Source: Kingdonia uniflora (Eukaryota > Streptophyta > Magnoliopsida > Ranunculales > Circaeasteraceae). Taken from it: a stretch of 64,000 nucleotides of DNA. Within the stretch, counting starts at the first letter, position 1, and every line of letters starts with the position of its first letter. Position numbers and translations under genes: made by a program. Location of the stretch: positions 620,001 through 684,000 of the forward strand of contig JACGCM010000882.1 in the NCBI GenBank assembly GCA_014058105.1, written 5' to 3'. Below the pieces are notes generated by a model that was given only the letters and a program-made list of their open reading frames with translations, was not told the DNA's origin and searched no databases. This document shows, one piece after another, positions 32,366-42,200 of the stretch.

Positions 32366-33034
32366 AGCCTCTTTCAAACGGAACTTTATATGACAATTGA
32401 GGAGTGAAAATTACTGCATTTCAAGCATTTATCTACGACATTTTTTGCAATCTAGTCGCCTCAAATATCATCTTCGTATTCTCGGCCCATCTACTTAAGT
32501 TAAGTGTAACCGCTTATGTTTTCATGTGGTTCTTTCTTTGTCAAGAAACTTGATGTGGACATCAAGTCATGTTTGTCGCACAAGGCAACGAAGATTTCTT
32601 ACAATCAAAGAATCCTTTGTTATACCATTTGATTTGATTTTCATTTTTAAGTTTCTAGGTTAGGGTGTTTTTTTGTGTGAGTTTATTTTATTTGTTTGAG
32701 TTTATTTTTTCGATTTAGAGTTTATTTGTGGGAAACATGGAATTTCTTATATTGTGACCTAAGTTCCGGTTGATTTATACCTTTGTTGCGAAGGAAAAAA
32801 ATATATAGAACTGAGTATACCAATTTATGATTAAGGGTCTTGAAAATTTCCATTGGCGTGGACAGCATATTCAGATATGATCTTTCTTATCAATTGATAA
32901 GATATTTCTTATCAATCAAGACTGAGATTTTTCAATGGAGTAAGAACATCTCCGGGGCAGCATATTCTGATATGGAACTGATAATGCTACCTTTTTTGTT
33001 TTTATTTTTAGCTCGAATATTTCCCAAGTAATGG

Positions 33035-33230
33035 TTAACCTCAAAGAATGTGGGGAATTTGCGTTAAATACGGACGATCTGGTGATGGAAATGAAACGGA
33101 AGAACATGCATGGGCTGGTGCAATCATCAGAGATCTAAATGGGACTTACCTCCTTGCAGCTTCCAATTTTCTAGGCATCCAAAATAATTTTACGGCTGAA
33201 GCTCTTCATTTTTTATTATGATTAAAATCA
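33035..33230 (+). pseudogene. LINE RNase H (RVT_3) fragment
   Basis: Two frames give CGEFALNTDD and then AWAGAIIRDLNGTYLLAASN followed by FTAEALHFLL, matching the NTDG...AGxGGIIRD.NG...AEAxAL order of plant LINE RNase H domains. A frameshift occurs near 33085. No other domain is nearby. Confidence 0.6.
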
Positions 33231-33239
33231 ATTCGTGTG

Positions 33240-33700
33240 CCTTACATTTAAAGTGCTTCTATTCCCAGATTGAATTTCAGTCTTAACCTATTACAAGTGC
33301 AACATACCATTCCAATACATGAATTCCCTGTGTTTTTCCAAAACTAAGAAAATTTTGAAGTGTACAAATAAGCTTCAAAAGACTATAACTCAGTGCGAAA
33401 AAATTAAACATTTAACAGTCATGCTAATCAGGCACGGCCTGAGTAGTTTCTTAGCATCTTTTGTATATTAGCTTGAGAACCAAGATTACGAAACGTGTTG
33501 AGATTGGAGGGATTAATATTGACTGATGAAAAGTTCTTCTTCATTAACCTTGATTTAGAGAATATGCTAGTAGCATATGTTTCTATTCCCACAGAAGTAT
33601 AACTTTCCTAATTATAAATAGTTATAAATAAGGGATCCACATCGAATCCCCCGAACAGTATTTCACCCTACACCTCATTCTAAGGTTTCAATATATATAT
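33240..33700. other. no recognisable gene
   Basis: AT-rich sequence between the RNase H fragment and a Helitron-like terminus; nothing recognisable. Confidence 0.4.
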
Positions 33701-33701
33701 A

Positions 33702-33740
33702 CTAGTACTACCCGTAGCTGTTAAACTACGCTGGTTCACT
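33702..33740 (-). mobile_element. Helitron-like 3' terminus (copy 2, minus strand)
   Basis: On the minus strand: CGTAG-TTTAACAG-CTACG hairpin, then GGTAGTACTAG followed by T (plus-strand CTAG at 33702-33705). The terminal 11 bases are identical to the other three copies, while the hairpin stem differs, which fits related but distinct Helitron copies. The 5' end (TC..., to the right) was not located. Confidence 0.45.
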
Positions 33741-34029
33741 TTCTACCTGTTAGGGGAGGTATGGCTAGGGTTAGGGCCGAAGAAAAGAAAATAGCGATCG
33801 TTCCGGTCAAACGCTTAATTAAGAAACAGTGAAACCCTAAAATTACGGACAAACACCAATATGTACTAAAATGGGATCAACAGATGCGCAAAGTAACAAG
33901 GATCACGAATATAGTAAAGGAATTGTAAGCCACTAATGTGTGTAACCGGAAATCGACTGGAGAAGAAGGCAAAATACGAAGTGAGAATTTCTATTTTTCT
34001 CTCTGAAACCAACAGTTGCAGTGCAGATG

Positions 34030-34200
34030 AAAAGAGCGACCCAGTCTTTCTTTGGTGGGAATCTATCAAAATTTCTTAAGTATTGATTTACTAGGTCGCC
34101 AAGAACAACCCAGTTTTTCTTTGGTGGGAATCCATCAAAATTTTCAACGTATTGAACTGCCAGGTTGCTAAGAGTGGCCCAATTTTCTTTAAAAAATCCA
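34030..34200 (-). repeat. tandem repeat encoding a 22-23-residue motif
   Basis: Minus-strand units at a 68-70-bp period, about 2.7 copies. They read NFDGFPPKKNWVVLGDLVNQ, then NFDRFPPKKDWVAL, with a decayed copy GFFKENWATLSNLAVQYVE. The period is a multiple of three within error and the frame stays open through all copies. I do not recognise the motif; a repetitive gag or spacer of a gypsy element is possible since a gypsy-like LTR lies just right. Confidence 0.45.
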
Positions 34201-34332
34201 GTCAATCGCTAACTATTGCATCACCAGGTCATTAGGGGCGACTCAGTATTAACTAACGAATTTAACAAATTTCACAAATTGTTCCCTCAGCTACCCCTCA
34301 GATTATCCAAGGAGCAACTAAAAGGGGGAGAA

Positions 34333-34750
34333 TGAAGGAACACGGTTCGTCAAGGCTAGGACAAGCACTACTCCTAGCGAGCCAATATAAAAAGGTTAGC
34401 CACCCATTTAAGCAGCTCGCCTTAAGGGTAGCTCCCAAAGAACAGTCCTAAACCTAGGGGTAATAACACATGTTTAGGGTGGAGTGCCCTAGACAGAGGA
34501 GAAGTCTATAAAAGGAGGTCTCATTTTGGGGATCTTCTTCTCCCCTCTTAAGAAAACTACTAGAACAACAACTCTTGCGCCGACGTGGTGCGCGACCAGG
34601 AGGGCACAGTCCGTCAATCCTCAATCAAGTAACTCCCCCGACCCATTTAGTTTACAGATCTAGTAGCCCAAGAACATAGGGGACTACAGCGGCCTAAGGC
34701 CTTGACTCGAGTACTTTATTTTTATTCTTAGCATATCCATGGCAACCTAG
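34333..34750 (+). mobile_element. probable LTR fragment with polypurine tract
   Basis: AAAAGGGGGAGAA immediately precedes TGAAGGAACACGG, the layout of a polypurine tract followed by a 3' LTR start. Inside is TCTATAAAAGGAGG (about 34506-34519), a TATA box, followed by the GC-rich CGCCGACGTGGTGCGCG. The right edge is uncertain and no second LTR was found. Confidence 0.45.
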
Positions 34751-34759
34751 TTTAATGGT

Positions 34760-35370
34760 GAGTCTGTGAAAGGTAAATTTTGCCTTTTTGCCTCTAAATT
34801 AGTTTTGGAGAGCTGGTTATGGATAAATTGAAGTTTCAAGACTTAGCTATGTGATGCATAATACACGCCAACATGCTTAGGATATTGTATCGATTTAGAC
34901 ATAACTAAGCTTGTTTGGTCTTTATGATGTGAACAAGTTTGATATTTCTATAAACGAGCTTAAGTTTTCTTTTAGACGTGCAAAGAGATATATATGATCC
35001 TTCATGTGCAACAATTTTGAAATCTTGTATCCTAAACCATTGCTTATATTTCATTATGATGTAAACAAGCTTAAGTTTCTCGTCCAAGGAGCAAAGATTT
35101 CCCATTAACATTGACTTATATATCTAATTCTAGCTTATATAACTATCATCTGCCAAAAGTATATATGTAAGACAGAGGGAACATGCAGCTCTTTAAATTT
35201 GAATCCCATTAGCATGGATGCCTTTTTTCTTTTTTTTCCGCATTCCTTCTGAAAAACAAGTCTACAGAAAATATTGCAATACAATGCACAGTTACGAAAC
35301 CCAGCTACATTTTACGAACTCAAACAAGAGACTGCATCTTGGAAAATGCTTATTTCATGAACTTATTTTC
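34760..35370. other. no recognisable gene
   Basis: AT-rich flank between the LTR fragment and the aldo-keto reductase pseudogene. A sequence near 34905-35111 repeats AACAAG(C/T)TT and AAGTTT words, but no gene is seen. Confidence 0.4.
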
Positions 35371-35372
35371 GG

Positions 35373-36657
35373 TTAGATCCCTCCATCCCAAAGCTCCTCT
35401 TCAGACTTAAATGGCCCCTGGTCTGAGATGAAAGGATCCCCAAGATTTCCTTTACTCTGTAGTTGTTCACTGATTCTTTTGGAGTCGTCGTCACTTAGAT
35501 ACCATGTGAATATCTCCTGGTTCTCCTTCATCCTCTCCTCGTTGAAGCTCTTCATTAACACACATACCCGTTGCTCATACACCCATCTAAAACAAACCTG
35601 CAGGTGTACCCCATGGCTTTATCAGATATTCAACATATATATATATATATATATTCTGATATATTTCAAAGCATAAATATTAAATTTATATAACTAAATC
35701 AAAATAGAACATAAGTTTAGATATAACTAGAAAAAATAAGTGTTTTGCTTCACAGAAAGATGAAACTGAACCTGAGCATGGGTTTTTCCTTTAGCTTCTG
35801 CAATATTTTTTAGGACCTCAGACTCACTAACTCGGTTAGAGCCCCATCTAGACATTTTAAATCCCAAAGTAGAGTAAGCGGTAACATTGATACCCTTAGC
35901 CTTGCAGAGTTCCAGTAGTTTTCTTTGTTGCCAAAGTGGGTTCATCTCCACCTTACAAAAGGAAATAATTAATCACTTATATCAGGTCTATGTAGGTATG
36001 TATGTACATATGTATATGTAGGTAGGTATAACTCACTTGAACGACAGCAGGAAGAATATTCACGGTGGAGAGTAGTTGTTCCAGTTTTTTAGAGGAGAAA
36101 TTACAGACACCAATAGACTTTGTGTATCCAAGCCCTTAACATTCTTCCATGCTTTCCCATACAGACTTGAAATCCATGGGAAGAAGCTCATCCTTTGGAA
36201 TGGGGTACTCGTACTTTCCAGGTTTGGAGCTTAATGGCCAATGTATAAGATACAGGTCAAGGTAGTCAAGCTGAAGGTTCTTGTGCAAACATAAATATAT
36301 ATTATATAGTTACTTTCAAAAATTAAAATTATTACAAAACATCTCAGAAGATATTAGATTACTAACTTGAGTGTCATCTGAAGAGCGGGAAGGACACGAC
36401 CTTGGTGAGCATCGCTACACCATAGCTTGGAGGTGATGAAAAGCTCTTCTCGAGATTTGATGATACCAAGCTGAAATGCTTCAGCTATAGCTGCACCAAC
36501 AGGCTGCTCAGTCTCATATATGAGAGCTGTATCAAAGTGTCGATAACCAAGCTTGATTGCATTCAAAATTGCAAACTTCGCAACTTTCGGTCCTACATAA
36601 GGATAGGTAGCCGTGCCCAGAGTTCAGCATAACATGAGGAATACTGACATGTTTCAT
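35373..36657 (-). pseudogene. aldo-keto reductase (plant AKR4-type) pseudogene, four exons
   Basis: Exon 1 (36657-36366) encodes [20 protein letters not shown] and LFITSKLWC. Exon 2 (36279-36037) encodes LDLYLIHWP and SIGVCNFSSKKLEQL. Exon 3 (from 35951) encodes VEMNPLWQQRKLLELCKAKG, and exon 4 (35586-35373) [15 protein letters not shown] and EELWDGGI. The catalytic Asp, Tyr, Lys and His of NADPH-dependent AKRs are all visible. Lesions: a deletion near the start joins LNSGH directly to GTATY sequence and shifts frame; TAA occurs in exon 2 after MEEC; the exon 1 donor reads AAG-TTAGTA (GT lost); and the exon 3 donor is unclear. The closest known functions are methylecgonone- or chalcone-reductase-like enzymes; substrate is not inferable. 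Confidence 0.85.
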
Positions 36658-36659
36658 CT

Positions 36660-37090
36660 GCTGGCCAGGGTTTGGCGCTGTAACCTCTGAAAGACTGCCC
36701 ATTTATCTTGCTCTTGTTTAGTACTTAGTACTTTCCAATGCCATATGGCCCCCAAATTTATACAAAAATGTGATTCATCATAACTCAGGATTTAAATTAT
36801 CACTTGTAAGGATTTTAACAATCAAGTTCTTTTAATTTGATTTGTTACAAAAGACAAAACGTCTCATTTAGGCTGAAGTGTAATTTGGAAGTACTAAGTC
36901 TTAAGTCAAAAAACTCGACTATCAAAACCGTTACCGAAAACGCCAGTTCTTTGTGAAACTCGATTAATCACAACGGCAACTAACTATTTATAAAAAATTA
37001 ACAATGTGACAATAGATATAGTACAAGATTAAGTCGTAAATTAATTAGCATTGCAATTGAACACTACTTGCACAAAAATGCCCTGATAAT
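36660..37090. other. no recognisable gene
   Basis: Upstream flank of the aldo-keto reductase pseudogene; no promoter motif stands out. Confidence 0.4.
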
Positions 37091-37095
37091 TGATA

Positions 37096-37120
37096 CTAGT
37101 ACTACCTGTGGCTAGCCACG
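37096..37120 (-). mobile_element. Helitron-like 3' terminus (copy 3, minus strand)
   Basis: Minus strand: GTGGC-TA-GCCAC perfect hairpin, then AGGTAGTACTAG followed by T (plus CTAG at 37096-37099). The hairpin is nearly the same as in the 46074 copy. The element would extend to the right, toward the exon mosaic at 38.4-41.9 kb. A candidate 5' end (minus TCTCTAATAGTATTAATAA, plus about 38240-38258) is TC-initiated but is preceded by C, not A. Confidence 0.5.
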
Positions 37121-38245
37121 GCAAAAACAAAAGCAAAAATAAAAAATAAAGTAGAACTCTTCAATATTAAAAGATTTTGAGTCATAATAAAAACAAAAAC
37201 TGGAGTGATCTCTCCACCATGCTGCGATGGACTAATTTGGTTGTGTGGAGCAATGTACTCAACCACTCGCAAATTCTGAGCATTGTGAACCCTTTCTTCA
37301 TTCTCTTGAACTACCCCTTCATTTGCATTTACAGACCCCCTCACTGTAGCAGTACCTACACCCCTATCAGTGACCACATTCTGCAACTCCATATCAAATC
37401 TTTTATTCAGCTCTTGAAACGTTGGTCCCAATCCTGGATACTTGGCTGCTATGTGCTCCAATCTTCTAAAAATAATTATTGGTTAATACTTTTCTTCAAG
37501 AACTGTAGACTGAAACTCATGTTCCTTACTCCTATGGTTATCCTTTCTGTGTGGGATTATAGTTTGTTGTTGTTGAATCTCCTTAGTCTTGTTAGACTTT
37601 GGAACTGGCTTTTGGATTTCTTTTGCCTTGAGGACACCCCCAGTTGTTGTGACCTCCAATACAGGATCTCTTTTCTTAGAGTTTTGCAGTCTGCTTCTCT
37701 CTTTCTCCCCCATTTGGTGACCCACAATCTTACAGTGTCCACAGAATTTAGGAAACTGCGTATCTCAACATCTTGCTAGAATTCATCATCTCCTGCCTTC
37801 ACTCAAATATGAATAGGTATGTGATTTGATAAGTTAATATCAATTAGCACACTTGCAAAGAAGATATATTCCAACTTCCTGGAAATGGATTGCCAAGAGC
37901 TTTACCAATTGACATTAGAGTTTGTAAGTCCCAGTATTCAGTACTTAACCTTGGAAACTTCACCCAGATCAAAGCATTTGAGGTTCTTTGACTGTCAGGA
38001 TTAAAGTTTTTGCTTCATGGAATAAGTCTGATTAGACACCCATCTATAACCCAAGGTCCACTACTCTAAACATATCTTTTACACCCATCAGAATAGATCC
38101 ATCCAATTTCCATAATTCTGGTGCTTTAACTTTTATCTCAGTGTAAGTAAGCTTAAAGTATAAGCATGATAATATTAACATTTGAGAGGTTATATTAGTT
38201 TCTAGACATAGATACAGTTTCACCATGTATATATCAATCATTATT
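37102..38245 (-). pseudogene. LINE ORF1-like fragment (DUF4283 / zinc knuckle type)
   Basis: Minus-strand frames in order: APELWKLDGSILMGVKDMFR (about 38140-38070), ALIWVKFPRLSTEYWDLQTL followed by MSIGKALGNPF (about 37960-37880), KFCGHCKIVGHQMGE (about 37745-37705) and a charged C-terminal part (37461-37102). This matches the gag-like ORF1 of plant LINEs: DUF4283 with PxLWxxxxGxLxxG, then VKFPGLSxEYW, then a CCHC-type knuckle. Stops and frameshifts break it. The long + frame 37177-37779 is the antisense shadow. Confidence 0.65.
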
Positions 38246-38439
38246 AATACTATTAGAGAGGTTATATTTATTTCACTTGTAATTTCGCAATAAAGAGAGA
38301 AAATAATTTATGTTATTGTGTCAAGCAACATTGTTAATATTGCAATATCTGTTTATCCTTCAAATAATCAAGCTGATAACAATTTATTTGATATAAACAA
38401 CTAATAAGCGATAAACCTCCGCAAATATTAAGGTTCTAA

Positions 38440-38872
38440 AATTGTTGCCCCCCACCCTATAATGGTTTTTTAGGAAGAAAATCTTGCACGTGAACACACC
38501 ATAGTGAGGACAGCAGGAAACCTTATTCCATTTCATTTCAATAAGCTACCAGAAACCAAAGATTCTAATGTTGGTTTGCCATCCCGATGGCGTTGCAAGA
38601 AACACAATCTCAAGGCTGATAAATCCAATCCCTCAGAGTTTCTATGCCCCATATGCAGCGGTCCGCTCAATAAATTAGACCTACAAAGTTCTAAAAACGA
38701 TATCAGAAATTGCGAATCAGCTGCTGAAATGTTTGGGGAAAATTGCTGTTATAGTTGTCGGTTTCAGATACTCCCAGAAGACATGTCATCTATACAACAT
38801 TTCCACTCTCTTTTACTCCAGCCAATGTTCACTCGATCAAAGATTGCGTTGGTGGTGATAGATCTTGGCTAA
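38440..38872 (+). pseudogene. CTU2: CTU2/NCS2 (cytoplasmic tRNA 2-thiolation protein) exon fragment
   Basis: The frame up to 38872 has NLIPFHFNKLPETKDSNVGL, CPICSGPLNKLDL and CCYSCRFQILPEDMSSIQHF. Paired CxxC clusters followed by CxSCRFQILP are the C-terminal signature of CTU2, partner of CTU1 in mcm5s2U34 tRNA thiolation. The open frame extends upstream of the Met to an acceptor-like TTTTAG near 38473 (ENLAREHT-type start). Only about 130 codons are present, with no preceding exons, so it is a captured piece. Confidence 0.6.
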
Positions 38873-38956
38873 GGCACAACTGCAACAAATCAGTAGAACC
38901 CGATTTCCGCCTTTCGTCTGGTAGCAAATTAGATCACGTAAACCACGCCCCTAACA

Positions 38957-38983
38957 CACACACACACACACACACACACAACT
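38957..38983. repeat. CA/AC dinucleotide microsatellite
   Basis: About 13 uninterrupted AC units (ACACAC...). Confidence 0.9.
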
Positions 38984-39219
38984 GTAACACAGATCATCCC
39001 ATAAACCCTTCACTGTCAAATAACTTTTATACTGCCAACCATTGGGGCCATAGACCCTAGTGGACATCCACACAAACCAATCATGAAACTCTCGCATCTA
39101 AGAGGTATAGGCTCCTCAGCCATCTTCAGTACCTACACATCCCATACTGAATAACCACCACAAGCCCCAATCTTACCTACCACTGCCCACTCATATTCCT
39201 TGTTCTCCAAATATTTATA

Positions 39220-39335
39220 ATTATTGGTGTTAATGAACTTGAGGCAATTTATCATGGTCTGAAAGCTGCAACTCAACTCAATTATCTGGATATTGAGATT
39301 GTAGTGATTCACTCTATGTTAACTATATATTGGAG
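39220..39335 (+). pseudogene. LINE RNase H fragment
   Basis: Reads ELEAIYHGLKAATQLNYLDI with EIVVIHSML, matching the AExxAIxxGLxxAxxLxxxxIxIxxDS stretch of LINE RNase H. Asp of the usual DS is replaced by His. Isolated piece within the exon mosaic. Confidence 0.5.
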
Positions 39336-39544
39336 AAGCAAGGCGAACCCCTTGGAAAGTAGTGTATCTACTTAGATATATCAACCAACTGCTGAGAAAG
39401 CTTACTTACTACTCACTGGTGCACAACTATTGGCAGCAACCCAATATACCAAAATTTAAGCTACTGAAGATGGCCGAGGAGCCAGAATAATAATCTAGGG
39501 CTGAAATGGAAGAAAGTTACAAAACGTATAACAACAAAAGGGTA

Positions 39545-39880
39545 CCTCAATGACAGTTCCTAGGTAATCTTGAACAGCCGAAATCTTGGCTTCTGCGGGC
39601 TCGTTATAAATCTGGAGTTAAAGTGGCATGGAGAGATATATTATCATTTCTGAGTTAAATAAAAACAGAAGGCCTAAAACTTGTATAGCAAAAAAATGAA
39701 ATACAACATTTCATATACATGAGTGAGACGGAAAGAATGTTAATATTTCATTAAATTTAAAATTGGAGTTCCAATACCTTGTTGATAATATTCTTCTGGG
39801 TGAACTTAAGGGATTCAACCTCCTCTTGGGATTTACAATCCTTTATCCTGTATTTGACTACTCCAACTACATAAAAAGAA
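39545..39880 (-). pseudogene. SNF2-type helicase (ZRANB3/SMARCAL1-like) exon fragments
   Basis: Two minus-strand exon-like blocks: SQEEVESLKFTQKNIINK followed by a GTATTG donor (about 39870-39777), and IYNEPAEAKISAVQDYLGTV followed by IE and a GTACCC donor (about 39610-39546). Joined in order they fit the segment just before helicase motif IV in plant ZRANB3-like annealing helicases (INKIYxDSAEAKIPAVLDYLGTVIEAGCKFLIF). Only two exons are present. Similarity was recalled by eye, so identity is moderate. Confidence 0.45.
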
Positions 39881-40466
39881 GGAAGAAAAAGAAAAAGAAA
39901 AAAACTACCTTAGAAACTCAGATAACCATCAAGTGCAACCTTAAAGTAAAGAGAATAAATGCAGTATAATGATCTCCTAATACGACACTAAAGGTGAACG
40001 TGAAGCATAAAATCTTGACCCATGAAAAGGAAGGAGTGTGGCCCGGAAAAGAAAAAAATTGATGCAGATAGTTTTCAGTGGAAACAATATCCATTGCTAC
40101 AACCCGTTATAATATCAACATTGGTAGACTTCAAAATGACAAAAACTACTCCAAAACATTGTGACAAAAATATTGCTTCTTAAAAGGGATCAAGCTTTAA
40201 ACCTTGGGGTTAATCTAGCAAAAAATGGATCCCATCGGGTCTCTCACCCTATTATAAGGTTCAGGTGATACACGGGTATTCTCTTATGAAACGCTGTTTA
40301 TACAAATTTCAGTAATAAAAAGGAGAAATTCAGATCTATAGGCGAGAAGAAAAATACTAAACCTGGCTTCTGTATGTGAATTACCTCACGGAACAAAGCA
40401 TTAATTGGTTTCATATCACTTCATAAAAACTAATTCAAACAAAACAAAACTCAAATCGACAAAATC

Positions 40467-40575
40467 AAACCTTCTTTCGTAACACAAAAGATTCGGAGAA
40501 TAGCAGCCGGACCCGAAGAACAACAACTTATTACTCTCTGCAATCACATAATCAATTTCCAATTGCTGAAAAGCT
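40467..40575 (-). pseudogene. POLD1: DNA polymerase delta catalytic subunit exon fragment
   Basis: The minus strand reads FQQLEIDYVIAESNKLLFFG SG, then, after a one-base frame change, GPAAILRIFCVTKEG and a GT donor. This matches the start of the exonuclease/polymerase delta large subunit (FQQLEIDYVIxESxKELL..GPAAIIRIFGVTxEGHS). One exon only, with a frameshift, so it is a non-functional captured piece. Confidence 0.6.
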
Positions 40576-41039
40576 GCAATCAACCCCAACAAAAACATCA
40601 AAATCACAAACCCTAACAAATTGGGGGTTTTGGGTAAGAAGGGTTTACTGATGTTTTGGGATTGAGAGACGTAAGAAGGCGAGAGATTGGGTCATTTCCA
40701 TTCGGCAATATTGATCAAAATAGAGAGAGATATTGGCTGTACATGTAAATCTCCAGCTCAATGGCAACCCACGCAACCCATTGAGCCCTACATGTAAATC
40801 TCCAGAGCTGCTTTCTCCGAAAAGCATTGGTTTGAAGCTAAAATCGATAAAAACTCAGATTGCACTGCAAGTCTAGAAAAAAAGAAATGCCATATGTTTA
40901 ATTTGTAATCTATACTTCTTTGTTTCAAATGCCATATGTTTTCCTTATAATTTTGTTTTGTTCATTTGTATTTGATGTGTTCCATATAGTGAATTACTTT
41001 GGGTAGGCTTTCTTTAATTTTATTTGTGACTGTAACTTC

Positions 41040-41200
41040 ATGTGGCGTCGTTTGTTAATATACCAGCTTGGAGGTAGCTATCTATTTGGGTTTCTTGTGG
41101 GCTTTGTTGCTGATTCTCTTGGTGCTACTATTGGTGCAACAGTTGAATTTCTTCTTGGTAGAACAATAAGCTTTTATAACCTGTGGATTCTTACAATTAG
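41040..41200 (+). pseudogene. TVP38/TMEM64 (SNARE-associated Golgi protein) exon fragment
   Basis: The frame reads LGGSYLFGFLVGFVADSLGA followed by TIGATVEFLLGRTI, matching the conserved glycine-rich membrane segment of plant TVP38/TMEM64 (DedA/VTT domain) proteins (LGGGYLFGLPVGFVADSIGA). Only the middle of the domain is present. A partial duplicate of the surrounding non-coding sequence (AAATGCCATATGTTTTCC) occurs at 40928 and 41254. Confidence 0.7.
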
Positions 41201-41412
41201 AAATTATTTTTTTTCTCTTTCACATCAAGATAAACAAGATAGTCACTCTTGAAATGCCATATGTTTTCCTCCTCATAATTTTGTATTGTTCATTTGCATT
41301 TGATGTGCTCCATATAGTGAATGACTTTGGGTAGGCTTTTTTTCTCTCTCACATCAAGATAAACAAGATAGTCACTCTTGAATTACACTGATTTTTTTCT
41401 TCATATTTGGAC

Positions 41413-41890
41413 CAGGAGAAAGAGCACATTGAAAGGCATAATGTTTGGCTTAATGAAAGTTAACGGCCAAAGTTGACGATATTTTCCAACTGCAGAGAAC
41501 ACATGCTGATCTCGAGATAAATATATCGGCTAAACTTGCAAATGTAATAACACTCTTTCCTGTCAGTCTTATTGGTCATATGGTATATACGTTCGTGTCT
41601 TTTTTTTCAAACTTATTTTTTCTTAGGTTGAGAGGCAATTCGAAGAGTACTCAAGCTCTTTAAAGTGGAGCAAAGATCGAGTAGTAGAGCTAGAAACAAA
41701 ATTGATTTATGTACAGGAGGTATGTTTAATTATTTATCTATATATATATATATATATATATTTGAATCTATGGACATTTTATTTATTCTCGCCCAATTTT
41801 GTTCGTATCTTCGATGAAGAAATTTTGCTCGAGCAAAGATGCTGCTGCTGCTAATGAAGAACATTTGTCAGTTGAGATTTCTACTGTGAG
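41413..41890 (+). pseudogene. NUA: nuclear-pore anchor (NUA/TPR) exon fragments
   Basis: Three successive exons on +. About 41415-41545 reads EKEHIERHNVWLNES then, after a frame change, THADLEINISAKLAN. About 41627-41719 reads VERQFEEYSSSLKWSKDRVV and ELETKLIYVQE, with a GGTATG donor. About 41822-41887 reads CSSKDAAAANEEHLSVEIST with a GTGAGT donor. Order and coiled-coil heptads match the N-terminal coiled coil of the plant TPR homologue at the inner nuclear pore basket. The first exon has a small deletion creating TAA. Intron phases look preserved, so this is genomic capture rather than a retrocopy. Confidence 0.72.
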
Positions 41891-41985
41891 TCAAACTGGA
41901 AATATTTAAATTTGAATTCATGCTATCGTTGCTTCCACATTAGAAAGAAGATCTATTTGAAATAGCTGGACTCATGCTATCGTAT

Positions 41986-42200
41986 TCAACGTGTTTTTCT
42001 ATATCTCAGCTTAGTTCCATATGCCTTGATAATTTGTAGATCATCCACTGAGATGTTCATAGCTGTGTTGGCTTTATCAGAAATATTCTTAAGCTCATTG
42101 ATGATATTCTTTTTTCGTCTAGGGGGATGTACCTGCACATTATTAAATACCAAATCATTTCTAAATTTAGACCATGGATCTTCAGAGTTAGCACAAGAAG
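41986..42200 (-). pseudogene. LINE linker fragment (between zf-RVT and RNase H), minus strand
   Basis: Minus strand reads WSKFRNDLVFNNVQVHPPRR, then KNIINELKN and ISVDDLQIIKAYGT, the linker typical of plant LINE ORF2. It lies head-to-head with the + strand LINE unit that follows, so two LINE pieces in opposite orientation are fused. Part of it is included in each 854-bp tandem unit. Confidence 0.55.

Noticed and set aside
37177..37779. 200-codon + strand frame
   Set aside because: Antisense to a recognisable LINE ORF1 fragment with DUF4283 and zinc-knuckle motifs; no family match of its own.
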